This document shows, one piece after another, positions 1 to 7,572 of a DNA stretch of 64,000 nt. The position numbers and the translations under genes were made by a program. Numbering within the stretch: position 1 is the stretch's first letter; the number at the start of each line of letters is the position of its first letter. The stretch spans positions 496,001-560,000 of the forward strand of contig NZ_VFMR01000001.1 in the NCBI RefSeq assembly GCF_006715145.1, written 5' to 3'. Under the pieces are notes generated by a model. That model was not told where the DNA came from. It saw nothing but the letters and a program-made list of their open reading frames with translations, and ran no database searches. Source of the DNA: Microbacterium sp. SLBN-146 (GTDB lineage: Bacteria > Actinomycetota > Actinomycetes > Actinomycetales > Microbacteriaceae).

Positions 1-536
1 GCGATGTCCTGATTCGAGCCGCCACGCGCGACGAGGAGCAGCACTTCCCGTTCTCGCTCGGTGAGCTGGGCGTACTCCGGAGGCGGAGGGCCCGTCGGAG
101 CGGCCGTTGCGGGCAGCACGAATCGCGTGATGAGCCTCCGCGTCGCCGTCGGAGAGAGCAGGGCGTCACCGGCGTCCACGGCACGGACCGCGCGCACGAT
201 CTCGTCGGGCTCCGCACCCTTTCCGATGAAGCCGCTCGCGCCCGCGCGGAGCGCCGCGACGAGGTACTCGTCCTCCTCGAACGTCGTCAGGATCAGGACC
301 CGGGTGTCGACGAGAGAGGGATCCGCGCAGATCGTCTCGGTCGCGGCGATGCCGTCGACCTCCGGCATCCGGATGTCCATCAGCACGATGTCGGGTCGCA
401 GCTCCCGGGCGAGCCGCGTCGCTTCGGCGCCGTCCGCCGCCTCGCCGACGACCGTCACCCCGGGCGCGCTCTCGAGAAGATCCCTCACAGCCGAACGGAT
501 GAGGGACTGGTCGTCGACGACGAGCACGGTGGTCAC
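1..536 (-). CDS. LuxR/NarL-family response regulator (C-terminus cut by window edge)
   Basis: Cytoplasmic transcription regulator of a two-component pair with the sensor kinase just upstream. The receiver domain starts MTTVLVVDDQ, with the acidic pocket at Asp8-Asp9 and the phospho-acceptor Asp54 in VLMDIRMP. A linker leads to the start of a LuxR-type helix-turn-helix (LTEREREVLLLVARG) at about residue 155. Only about 178 residues are visible, so most of the DNA-binding helix lies outside the window. The GTG start overlaps the kinase stop codon (GTGA), so the two are translationally coupled. The adjacent, divergently read MacB-like exporter is a plausible target, as is common for such pairs, but nothing in the sequence proves it. 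Confidence 0.93.
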   Translation of the reverse strand, partial: MTTVLVVDDQSLIRSAVRDLLESAPGVTVVGEAADGAEATRLARELRPDIVLMDIRMPEVDGIAATETICADPSLVDTRVLILTTFEEDEYLVAALRAGASGFIGKGAEPDEIVRAVRAVDAGDALLSPTATRRLITRFVLPATAAPTGPPPPEYAQLTEREREVLLLVARGGSNQDI

Positions 537-1735
537 GGAGCATCCGCCGTTCGCGTGAGGGGAAGGGTCGCCGCGAGCCGGTAGCCACCGGGAGTCGATC
601 CGGCTTCGACGCTGCCGCGCACCAATGCGACGCGCTCGCGCAATCCGATCAAGCCGTGCCCCCCGTGTTCGGATGCCGCGACCTGGTCGGGGTCGTCTGG
701 TGTGGTGGGATTCGTCACGACCACCCGCAAGGCCTCCGCGTCGGCGCTGAGCAGCACGTGCGCCCGCCGGTCCGCGCCGTGCTTGTGCGCGTTGGTGAGC
801 CCCTCCTGGACGACACGGTACGCCACGCGATCGACGGCGACGGGCACATCCTCGACCGCCCCTTCACGGCGCGCCACGACATCGAGCCCGGACGCGCGGA
901 ATCGCTCCAGCAGATCGTCGAGACGATCCAGACCCGGCTGCGGCGCACGAACACCCTCGACCGTCGAGTCGTCGTCGGCGCGACGCAGCATCTCGAGCAG
1001 GTCTCCGATCTCCGTCAGGACGGAGCGCGACGCTTCTCGGATGTTCGCCAGCGCTTCGCGCGTCTTCTCCGGCCTCGTCTCGAGCGATGTCGACGCGACT
1101 CCGGCGTTGAGACTGATCACAGAGATCTGATGCGCGACGGCGTCGTGGAGATCTCGTGCGATGCGCAGTCTCTCCTCGGTGACGCGACGCTGCGCCTCCG
1201 TCTCGCGATCCTCTTCCGCTTTCCGCGCGCGTTCGGTGACGGCCAGGATGAACTCCCGCCGGAAGCGGGTCGCATCACCCGCCGCGGCAGCGAACGCGAT
1301 CGTCACCGCGAACTGGAACGTGCGCGGATCGAAGACGTCGCCGAGGGATGCCAGGAGACTCAAGATGATGACGGCGACGATGCTCGCCGACGCCACCACC
1401 ATGGTGGTCCGGCGGTTCGATCGCGTCGCTACGCCGAACATCGCGATAGCCGCTGCCAACACGACACCGGGAGCGACGGTGCCGAGCAGAGCGGCCACCC
1501 CGTAGCATCCGAGGCACGCCGCCAGGATCGACACCGGCCAGCGACGCCGCAGCGGCAGGATCACGGCGGGGAGCAGCACGACGACGAAGACCAGCGGCGT
1601 GCTCGGCCGGAACTCCGTCCAGGGAAACGGCAGGAGCGCGGCGGCCGCGACGAGGGCGGCAGCGATGACGTCGCCCACCCACGCCGGAGGGCGGGCATGC
1701 GGCCACGGCTGGAGGTCGCCGTCGAGGGTGCGCAT
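533..1735 (-). CDS. NarL-type sensor histidine kinase (HisKA_3)
   Basis: Membrane sensor kinase of 400 residues. Four to five hydrophobic segments fill roughly residues 20-150, followed by a short charged coiled stretch and the dimerisation/phospho-acceptor helix RIARDLHDAVAHQ with His197, the HisKA_3 form. The C-terminal HATPase domain has an N box (QEGLTNAHKH) and a G box (GHGLIGLRERV). I placed the start at the ATG at 1735 (MRTLDGDL) because upstream in-frame residues look like non-coding leader. There is no extracellular sensor domain, so the signal is probably sensed in the membrane, as in DesK-like kinases. It is coupled to the downstream response regulator and divergent from the ABC exporter at 1867. 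Confidence 0.93.
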   Translation of the reverse strand: MRTLDGDLQPWPHARPPAWVGDVIAAALVAAAALLPFPWTEFRPSTPLVFVVVLLPAVILPLRRRWPVSILAACLGCYGVAALLGTVAPGVVLAAAIAMFGVATRSNRRTTMVVASASIVAVIILSLLASLGDVFDPRTFQFAVTIAFAAAAGDATRFRREFILAVTERARKAEEDRETEAQRRVTEERLRIARDLHDAVAHQISVISLNAGVASTSLETRPEKTREALANIREASRSVLTEIGDLLEMLRRADDDSTVEGVRAPQPGLDRLDDLLERFRASGLDVVARREGAVEDVPVAVDRVAYRVVQEGLTNAHKHGADRRAHVLLSADAEALRVVVTNPTTPDDPDQVAASEHGGHGLIGLRERVALVRGSVEAGSTPGGYRLAATLPLTRTADAP

Positions 1736-1866
1736 CCCCTCAGTGTGACGCGGAATCCAACCGCGCACGTCACCCCCACGCGGCAGTCCGGGGTACTGCG
1801 ACTGCGGTATTCCGATGCATCCGTTGAGGGGATGCCCGCGGCTGTGGAACCGATGACGCTGGAGCC

Positions 1867-2589
1867 ATGACCTCACACACGAACCAATCTCGTTCGGGCC
1901 CCGCGCTCATATCGGTGACGGACGTCCACAAGTCCTACGGCCGCGGCGCCAATCGTTTCGACGCGCTGCGAGGCGTGAGCCTCGACATCCACGAAGGCGA
2001 GAGCGTCGCAATCGTCGGGAAGAGCGGCTCGGGCAAGTCCACCCTCATGCACTTGCTCGCGCTCCTCGACCAACCCACCAGCGGTCGCATCGACCTGGCG
2101 GGAACCGACACCCGCACCCTCCGGGGGCGCGCACTGAACAGCACGCGCAACAGCACGTTCGGGTTCGTCTTCCAGCAGTTCTTCCTCACCGCCAACACAA
2201 CGGTGCTCGACAACGTCGTGCTGCCGATGAAGATCGCCGGCGTCGGCCGACGCGAGCGGAAGAACCGCGGCATGGCCGCTCTCGCACAGCTCGAACTCGA
2301 CGACAAAGCACGCAACAAGGCGCTCGACCTCTCCGGGGGACAGAAACAGCGCACCGTGATCGCCCGAGCCCTCGTGAACAACCCGCGAGTCATCTTTGCC
2401 GACGAACCGACAGGAAACCTCGACACCGTGACCGGCGGGGTGGTCGAGGACATCTTGTTCGATCTCAACCGTGAACACGGCATCACTCTCATCGTCGTGA
2501 CGCACGACGAAGACCTGGCAGCACGATGCGATCGGCGCATCCTGATCCGCGACGGGCTCATCGTGCAGGACGAGGCGGTGGCGGCATGA
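1867..2589 (+). CDS. MacB-like ABC transporter ATP-binding protein
   Basis: 240-residue cytoplasmic ATPase of the LolD/MacB group, which powers FtsX-type permeases in export of peptides, antibiotics or lipoproteins. Visible motifs are Walker A GKSGSGKST (51-59), Q-loop VFQQFF (101-106), signature LSGGQKQR (155-162), Walker B VIFADE (175-180) followed by PTGNLD, and the H-loop in VVTHDE. Its stop overlaps the start of the permease (ATGA), so both make one complex. The gene starts 131 bases from the divergent kinase start, a typical sensor-plus-exporter layout for envelope-stress or antimicrobial-peptide response. The substrate cannot be told from the sequence. Confidence 0.95.
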   Translation: MTSHTNQSRSGPALISVTDVHKSYGRGANRFDALRGVSLDIHEGESVAIVGKSGSGKSTLMHLLALLDQPTSGRIDLAGTDTRTLRGRALNSTRNSTFGFVFQQFFLTANTTVLDNVVLPMKIAGVGRRERKNRGMAALAQLELDDKARNKALDLSGGQKQRTVIARALVNNPRVIFADEPTGNLDTVTGGVVEDILFDLNREHGITLIVVTHDEDLAARCDRRILIRDGLIVQDEAVAA

Positions 2590-3881
2590 AGACGTCAGAC
2601 CTGATCGCCACGGCGGTCTCCCAGACATTCCGCTCCAAAGTCCGAACGACCTTGACGATCCTCGCGATCTTCGTCGGCGCCTTCACCCTGACGCTCACGA
2701 ATGGGCTCGGCACCGGTATCAACCAGTACATCGACGACACCGTGAGCTCGATCGGAGCCGAGGACGTCATGACGGTGACCAAGCCGTCGAGTTCGGCGTC
2801 TGCGAGTCCGACGGGCCCGGTGGAGTACGACCCCGATGCGATCGCAGCGGGACCCAACGCGATTCCCGGGTCCACGGTCGTGGCGTTGGACGAGAGCGAC
2901 ATCGAGGCGCTCGGCGACATCGACGGCGTTCTTCGGGTCGAGCCGACAGAGTCGATCGCCGCTGACTACATCCAGTACGCGGATGGCACGAAGTACGTCT
3001 CGGGAGTAGGCGCGCTCGTGCCGGGCCAGTCCCTCCAGCTCGCGGCGGGTACCGAGCCCGACGACACGTCCTCCGCGCGGGAGATCGCTCTCCCTGACTC
3101 CCTCGTCGAACCGCTCGGGTTCGACGACGCCGAGGCCGCGGTCGGCGAGACGATCACGATCGGATTGACGGATGCCGAAGGCCAGAGCCACACCGTCGAT
3201 GCGACCGTATCCGGCGTCATGGAGGAGTCCTTCACCGGTCCGACGACCACGACCATCCCCAACAGCGCACTGACGGAGGAGCTGCTCGCCGTCCAGAGCA
3301 TCGGGGTTCCCGAGGCGGATCAGGGAAAGTACGCGCAGGCGAGCATCTGGTTCGACCCCGATGCGACGCCCGAGCAGATCGACGCCCTGAAGGAGCGCCT
3401 CGAGGACGCGGGCTATTCCGGAACCACGGTGGCCGACCAGTTGGGGACGTTCAAGGCGGTCATCGACGGCATCGTGCTCGTCCTCAATGCGTTCGCGATC
3501 ATCGCGCTCCTGGCTGCGAGCTTCGGAATCGTCAACACGCTGTACATGTCGGTGCAGGAACGGACGCGCGAGATCGGGCTGATGAAGGCGATGGGAATGG
3601 GTAGCGGACGCGTCTTCAGCCTGTTCAGTCTCGAGGCGGTGTTCATCGGATTCCTCGGCAGCGCGATCGGAGTCGGGGTCGGGATGCTCGTGGGCACCGG
3701 CGTGAGCTCCCTCGCCAGCTCGGCGCTCCCCGACCTACCGGGCCTCACGCTCATCGCATTCGACCCGGCGTCGATCGCGATCGTGATCCTGCTCGTGATG
3801 GGAATCGCCTTTCTCGCGGGGACACTTCCGGCGGCGCGTGCCGCGAGGGCCGACCCCGTGGCATCCCTCCGCTACGAGTAG
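2586..3881 (+). CDS. FtsX/MacB-family ABC transporter permease
   Basis: 431-residue permease. One N-terminal transmembrane helix (about residues 18-40) is followed by a large extracytoplasmic MacB periplasmic-core-like domain rich in Asp, Glu, Ser and Thr (about 45-290). Three C-terminal helices make up the FtsX domain, with the coupling segment RTREIGLMKAMG. The start ATG overlaps the ATPase stop and gives MKTSDLIATAVSQTF. The protein has the usual length and topology of actinobacterial MacB-type half-permeases, so a homodimer with two ATPase copies is expected. It is likely under control of the divergent two-component pair (inference). Confidence 0.94.
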   Translation: MKTSDLIATAVSQTFRSKVRTTLTILAIFVGAFTLTLTNGLGTGINQYIDDTVSSIGAEDVMTVTKPSSSASASPTGPVEYDPDAIAAGPNAIPGSTVVALDESDIEALGDIDGVLRVEPTESIAADYIQYADGTKYVSGVGALVPGQSLQLAAGTEPDDTSSAREIALPDSLVEPLGFDDAEAAVGETITIGLTDAEGQSHTVDATVSGVMEESFTGPTTTTIPNSALTEELLAVQSIGVPEADQGKYAQASIWFDPDATPEQIDALKERLEDAGYSGTTVADQLGTFKAVIDGIVLVLNAFAIIALLAASFGIVNTLYMSVQERTREIGLMKAMGMGSGRVFSLFSLEAVFIGFLGSAIGVGVGMLVGTGVSSLASSALPDLPGLTLIAFDPASIAIVILLVMGIAFLAGTLPAARAARADPVASLRYE

Positions 3882-3895
3882 TCGGCGACCCTTCG

Positions 3896-3931
3896 CTGCG
3901 GCGGCGCTTCCGATCGGAGGCGGCGCCGCAG
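3896..3931. terminator. Hairpin after the ABC exporter genes
   Basis: Inverted repeat CTGCGGCG/CGCCGCAG around a loop of about 20 bases, starting 14 bases after the permease stop. There is no clear T-tract, which is common in high-GC actinobacteria. Confidence 0.45.
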
Positions 3932-3978
3932 CGTCGTGGTGCTCGCGACCGCGGGGTCGCGTATAACGATCGGGTACA

Positions 3979-3988
3979 CGATATATCG
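3979..3988. promoter_or_regulatory. Palindrome upstream of the ice-binding-type adhesin
   Basis: CGATATATCG is a perfect 10-bp AT-centred palindrome in the 213-base gap between the ABC permease and the DUF3494 gene. The surrounding 3950-4090 stretch is noticeably less GC-rich than its flanks and probably holds the promoter. The protein that binds it is unknown. Confidence 0.3.
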
Positions 3989-4094
3989 CGATCTCGTTCC
4001 AGTCCGCGATACCTGATAGACCTGCGATAGGCGCAGATTCTGTTGATCGCAGTCGATGATCTTTGTTCCTCCCAATCGAAAGGGATCGAACAAC

Positions 4095-5261
4095 ATGGTC
4101 CAGCACTCTCGCCGCGTTGCGACACTCGCCGCCACCGTCGGCATCCTCGCCGTCGCCCTGCTGCCGTCCGCGGCGCACGCCGACACCACGATCGACGGAC
4201 CGATCGACCTCGGAACGGCGGCCCCCTTCTCCGTCCTCGGAGCATCGACCGTCACCAACACCGGCCCCTCCGTCCTCAACGGCGACCTCGGGCTCAGCCC
4301 GCAGACCTCCATCACCGGTTTCCCGCCGGGGATCGTCAACGGAACCATCCACCCGACCGATGCGGTGGCGGCGCAAGCCCAGATCGACCTCACCACGGCA
4401 TACAACGTCGCCGCGAGCCTCTCCCCCACGGCAACGGGCCTCGGTGACCTCGTCGGTCAGTCGCTCACACCGGGGGTCTACTCCGGCGGCGCGCTTTCCC
4501 TCACCGGCGCGCTGACTCTTGCGGGAACCGCCGAATCGGTGTGGGTCTTCCAGGCCGCCTCGACACTCACGATCGCCACGGGCTCGATCATCACGATCAC
4601 CGGCGGCGCGAGCGCGTGCAACGTCTTCTGGCAGATCGGCAGCTCCGCGACGATTCAGGGCGGCGCACAGTTCGTCGGCACCGTGATGGCTGCCGAGTCC
4701 ATCACGGCCGAGACCGCGGCGACGATCGCCGGTCGCCTGCTGGCAAGCAACGGCGCCGTCACGCTCGACACCAACACGATCACGGCTCCCGAGGGCTGCG
4801 AGCCGGGGACCGTGAGCACGAGCCCCACCATCACGTCCGAGGCCCCGCCCCTCGGAACGCCCGGCGATGACTACAGCTACACCGTGACGGCATCCGGAAC
4901 CCCCGCGCCGTCGTTCACCGTCTCGAGCGGGTCGCTTCCGTCGGGGCTGACGCTCGACGCCGCCACGGGCGCGATCACCGGAGTACCCACGACACCCGGC
5001 GACTACGACTTCGACGTCACCGTCTCCAACGGCACGGCGCCAGATGACACCGCCAGCTACACCGTGACGATCGCGGCCGCGGCCTCGCCCGCACCCGTCG
5101 CATCGCCCAGCGCCGGTGCCGGCGCGGTACCGGCAGGCGCCCGCCTCGCTGAGAGCGGCGTGGTGAACGCCCCCACGGGCATCGTCTCCTTGGCGCTCAT
5201 CTCCCTGGGCCTTGCCTTCGTCTTCTTCGCCCGCCATCGCGTCGCACGCCGACGCGGCTGA
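4095..5261 (+). CDS. Secreted DUF3494 (ice-binding-type) protein with Ig-like domain and C-terminal anchor
   Basis: 388-residue exported protein. A signal peptide ends at about AHA-Asp30. Residues about 33-230 form a DUF3494 beta-helix domain (DLGTAAPFSVLGAS, LTPGVYSGGALSLTG, WVFQAASTLTI, NVFWQIGSSATI), the fold of bacterial ice-binding proteins, which in many soil bacteria acts as an adhesin instead. A putative Ig/cadherin-like domain follows (LPSGLTLDAATGAITGVPT). After a Pro/Ala spacer comes LAESG at about 351, a hydrophobic helix and an Arg-rich tail, resembling a class E sortase signal (LAxTG) with Ser in place of Thr. The start was chosen for the signal peptide and the upstream AAAGGGA. 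Whether it binds ice cannot be told from sequence. Confidence 0.9.
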   Translation: MVQHSRRVATLAATVGILAVALLPSAAHADTTIDGPIDLGTAAPFSVLGASTVTNTGPSVLNGDLGLSPQTSITGFPPGIVNGTIHPTDAVAAQAQIDLTTAYNVAASLSPTATGLGDLVGQSLTPGVYSGGALSLTGALTLAGTAESVWVFQAASTLTIATGSIITITGGASACNVFWQIGSSATIQGGAQFVGTVMAAESITAETAATIAGRLLASNGAVTLDTNTITAPEGCEPGTVSTSPTITSEAPPLGTPGDDYSYTVTASGTPAPSFTVSSGSLPSGLTLDAATGAITGVPTTPGDYDFDVTVSNGTAPDDTASYTVTIAAAASPAPVASPSAGAGAVPAGARLAESGVVNAPTGIVSLALISLGLAFVFFARHRVARRRG

Positions 5262-5340
5262 CGCCCATAAGCCTCAGGTCCGACGTCGTCCCCAGCGACG
5301 GAGCGCGTTCCCCAGACGCCCCGTGATCTGCGAAAGCAAG

Positions 5341-5371
5341 CCCCCTGAACCTCCTCGCGAGGGTCAGGGGG
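5341..5371 (+). terminator. Rho-independent-like terminator
   Basis: CCCCCTGA...TCAGGGGG hairpin followed by TCTTGTT, 80 bases after the stop of the DUF3494 gene. The rest of the 293-base gap up to the next gene holds only the 61-bp element at 5435. Confidence 0.7.
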
Positions 5372-5434
5372 TCTTGTTCGGCTGTTCAGTCATGGTTCCT
5401 CCTCGGTAGGTGAACAGCCGCCAGAGCCCCCTTG

Positions 5435-5495
5435 GCCGAGAAGACTCGAACCGCTGCAGAAGCGGCCCGAATCGAGCGGATCAGGTCTTCTCGGC
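5435..5495 (+). repeat. 61-bp dispersed inverted-end element, copy R1
   Basis: Perfect 11-bp inverted ends GCCGAGAAGAC / GTCTTCTCGGC, 61 bp from tip to tip. The interior has a small hairpin (CCGCT/AGCGG). It lies 60 bp beyond the 3' end of the ychJ-like gene. It aligns without gaps to copies at 5917, 42245 and 53186, and is closest to the last, with a shared GCTGCA and GGCC core. Confidence 0.85.
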
Positions 5496-5554
5496 GGAGT
5501 GGCCACCGATGCATCGGCCCGTGCGGATGCTCACGCTTCGCAGGCATCCGTTCG

Positions 5555-5881
5555 TCAGTCTCGCTTCACGATCCCGTCGATGTAGAACCATCGACCGCCC
5601 TCGCGGACGAAACGCGATCGTTCGTGCAGTACTCCCACACCGTCCGATGAACGGTAGGTCGCCCGGAACTCCACGATGCCGGCTGTATCGTGCTCTTGGC
5701 CGCGGACGGTGTCGACGATCTGAAGCGCCCGCCACACCGGGTTGTCGTCGAGCTCGACCACGTCGGGCCGTGTGGACGGATGCCACGTGTGGAGGAGCCA
5801 CTCGGAGTCCCCATCGCGGAATGCTTCGAAGCGCGACCGCATCAGCTCTGCGGCGGTGCGGGGTTGCGGGCGCTCTGTCAT
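5555..5881 (-). CDS. YchJ-like NTF2-fold protein (UPF0225 middle domain)
   Basis: 108-residue cytoplasmic protein whose whole length matches the YchJ-like middle domain: AAELMRSRFEAFRDGD near the N-terminus, then WLLHTWHPSTRPD and a C-terminal SRFVREGGRWFYIDG. The SEC-C zinc-binding ends found on full-length YchJ proteins are missing, as is usual for the actinobacterial form. Function is unknown; NTF2-fold proteins often bind small ligands or act as pseudo-enzymes. The ATG at 5881 gives MTERPQPRTAAELMRS and fits the family N-terminus. It is bracketed by two same-orientation copies of the 61-bp element, 60 bp downstream and 36 bp upstream, so gene plus elements might have moved as one cassette. 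Confidence 0.85.
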   Translation of the reverse strand: MTERPQPRTAAELMRSRFEAFRDGDSEWLLHTWHPSTRPDVVELDDNPVWRALQIVDTVRGQEHDTAGIVEFRATYRSSDGVGVLHERSRFVREGGRWFYIDGIVKRD

Positions 5882-5916
5882 GGGTTGCGAAAAGGCTACA
5901 ACCATCCGTCCTGCCT

Positions 5917-5977
5917 GCCGAGAAGACGCGAACTGTCGCTTCTGCGCGCGAAAACGAGCGGTCTGGGTCTTCTCGGC
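5917..5977 (+). repeat. 61-bp dispersed inverted-end element, copy R2
   Basis: Perfect inverted ends GCCGAGAAGAC / GTCTTCTCGGC, again exactly 61 bp. The interior differs from R1 except for the CGAAC next to the left end and CGAGCGG before the right end. It lies in the promoter region between the divergent ychJ-like and VaFE genes. Confidence 0.85.
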
Positions 5978-6107
5978 GGGAGGGCGCCGGCCGCCACGAG
6001 GGGACCTGCTGAGCGAGTCCGCGACGAAGGGCGACCTGAGTCCATGGTGGCTGCGGCGCGATCGGGTGACGCTGGAAACACTCCGCCGTCCTGCAGAACG
6101 GATCCTC

Positions 6108-7514
6108 GTGCACGCTGATTCTCTCCCCCAGCCCGGTCGCCGACACCGTTTCGCAGCCGCAGCCGCAGTCGCTGTCGTCCTCGGCGTTGCGGCAGGTCTG
6201 CTCGGGGCCGCCCCGTCAGCGGATGCTGCGGCATCCGCGCCCACCGTGCGTGGGGCCCTGGTGGGCGAGCGGTTGCTGCCACCGACGGGCGGAACGATCG
6301 TCGAACGCGTCACCTACGAGAACCTGACCCCGGGCATCGACTACTTCCTGTTCGTGAGCCTCGACACCCCCGCCGCCGTCGCTACCGGCATCGACAGCTC
6401 GCTCACCTTCACCCCCATCGCACCTGCCGGCACCATCGACGTCGAACTCACCGTGCCCTCCGGATACGCCGGACGTACCCTCGTCGCCGCCGTCCGCCTC
6501 TTCACCCCACCCGGACCACCCATCGCCGAATACGCCGACTACACCGACCCGCAACAGACCCTCCAGATCGGCGTACCGACGATCCGCGGTGCGTTGGTGG
6601 GCGAGCGACGGCTGCCACCGACGGGCGGAACGATCGTCGAACGCGTCACCTACGAGAACCTGACCCCGGGCATCGACTACTTCCTGTTCGTGAGCCTCGA
6701 CACCCCCGCCGCCGTCGCTACCGGCATCGACAGCTCGCTCACCTTCACCCCCATCGCACCTGCCGGCACCATCGACGTCGAACTCACCGTGCCCTCCGGA
6801 TACGCCGGACGTACCCTCGTCGCCGCCGTCCGCCTCTTCACCCCACCCGGACCACCCATCGCCGAATACGCCGACTACACCGACCCGCAACAGACCCTCC
6901 AGATCGGCGTACCGACGATCCGCTCGTCCCTGACGGATGCCGCGGACGGTGACCGCATCCTCGCCACCACCGGCGGAACGCTCGTCGACTCGGTCACGTT
7001 CGAGCATCTCGAGCCCGGAGCCCTGTACACGCTCAGCAGTGTCCTCTTGCGGGGCGCGGATGCCACGGAGACACCGTTCACGACGGAGGTGACCTTCACC
7101 GCGAGCGCGCCGGACGGCATCGTGGAGTTGTCGTTCGACGTGCCGGCGGGCTACGCAGGAGAGGTCCTCGTCTCGTTCCCGCGTCTCTCTGCGGGCACGG
7201 ACACCTCCGCTGCTCCGCTCGCGGAGGACGCGCAGATCGACGACCCGTCCCAGAGCGTGACGGTCGAGCGCGCGGCCGTTCCCGCACCGGGCGCCGCAGC
7301 ACCGACCGGGGTGCCCGCACCCACGCTGGCGGCGAGCGGTGGGTCGGCATCGCCCGCCGCGGTTGCCGCCGCTGCCCTCCTCCTCGCCGCCGGTGGTGTG
7401 CTCCTGACCACCCGGCGGCGGAAGAGCGGCATCCTTGATGCCGCAGCGGTGGGACGGGTCCCCCATGGCAGTCTCGTGCCTGAAGGGGGTGGGGATACCG
7501 ACACACCGCGGTAA
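6108..7514 (+). CDS. VaFE-repeat surface-anchored protein
   Basis: About 468-residue exported protein. An Arg-flanked hydrophobic signal ends near ADAAA, then come three roughly 112-residue VaFE-type beta domains, each with VERVTYENLTPGIDYFL or a relative (third: VDSVTFEHLEPGALYTL). Such domains form stalks in Gram-positive surface proteins, often with intramolecular ester bonds. Repeats 1 and 2 are nearly identical at the DNA level, the third is diverged. A Pro/Ala linker leads to LAASG, a hydrophobic helix and RRRK, a sortase-like tail, followed by an unusual extra 26 residues. The start is uncertain: GTG at 6108 gives a good signal peptide, but GTG 6066 is also in frame. Confidence 0.8.
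   Translation: MHADSLPQPGRRHRFAAAAAVAVVLGVAAGLLGAAPSADAAASAPTVRGALVGERLLPPTGGTIVERVTYENLTPGIDYFLFVSLDTPAAVATGIDSSLTFTPIAPAGTIDVELTVPSGYAGRTLVAAVRLFTPPGPPIAEYADYTDPQQTLQIGVPTIRGALVGERRLPPTGGTIVERVTYENLTPGIDYFLFVSLDTPAAVATGIDSSLTFTPIAPAGTIDVELTVPSGYAGRTLVAAVRLFTPPGPPIAEYADYTDPQQTLQIGVPTIRSSLTDAADGDRILATTGGTLVDSVTFEHLEPGALYTLSSVLLRGADATETPFTTEVTFTASAPDGIVELSFDVPAGYAGEVLVSFPRLSAGTDTSAAPLAEDAQIDDPSQSVTVERAAVPAPGAAAPTGVPAPTLAASGGSASPAAVAAAALLLAAGGVLLTTRRRKSGILDAAAVGRVPHGSLVPEGGGDTDTPR
6252..6923 (+). repeat. Two 336-bp tandem repeats inside the VaFE gene
   Basis: Unit 1 (6252-6587) and unit 2 (6588-6923) are identical base for base over about 310 bp as far as I can compare, differing only in the first 25 bases. 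Synonymous positions are also identical, so the duplication or gene conversion is recent. Confidence 0.9.
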
Positions 7515-7540
7515 CACGCGCGAGGCATACTGATGCGATC

Positions 7541-7558
7541 CGATATTTCAGATCTCAT
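7541..7558. promoter_or_regulatory. GntR-type operator candidate S1 (AGATCTCA)
   Basis: GATATTTCAGATCTCAT lies 15 bases before the amidohydrolase start. It shares the AGATCTCA core with sites at 14594, 15390, 15494, 25013 and 29699, each in front of a different unit of the catabolic island. Confidence 0.55.
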
Positions 7559-7572
7559 AGACGGGATGCGCG

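Noticed and set aside
3735..5237. 500-codon open frame on the minus strand opposite the DUF3494 gene
   Set aside because: Composition is Arg/Gly repetitive with no recognisable domain, while the plus strand encodes a signal peptide and a known fold.
6252..6923. CRISPR-like repeat
   Set aside because: The repeats are 336 bp, coding and directly adjacent with no spacers.
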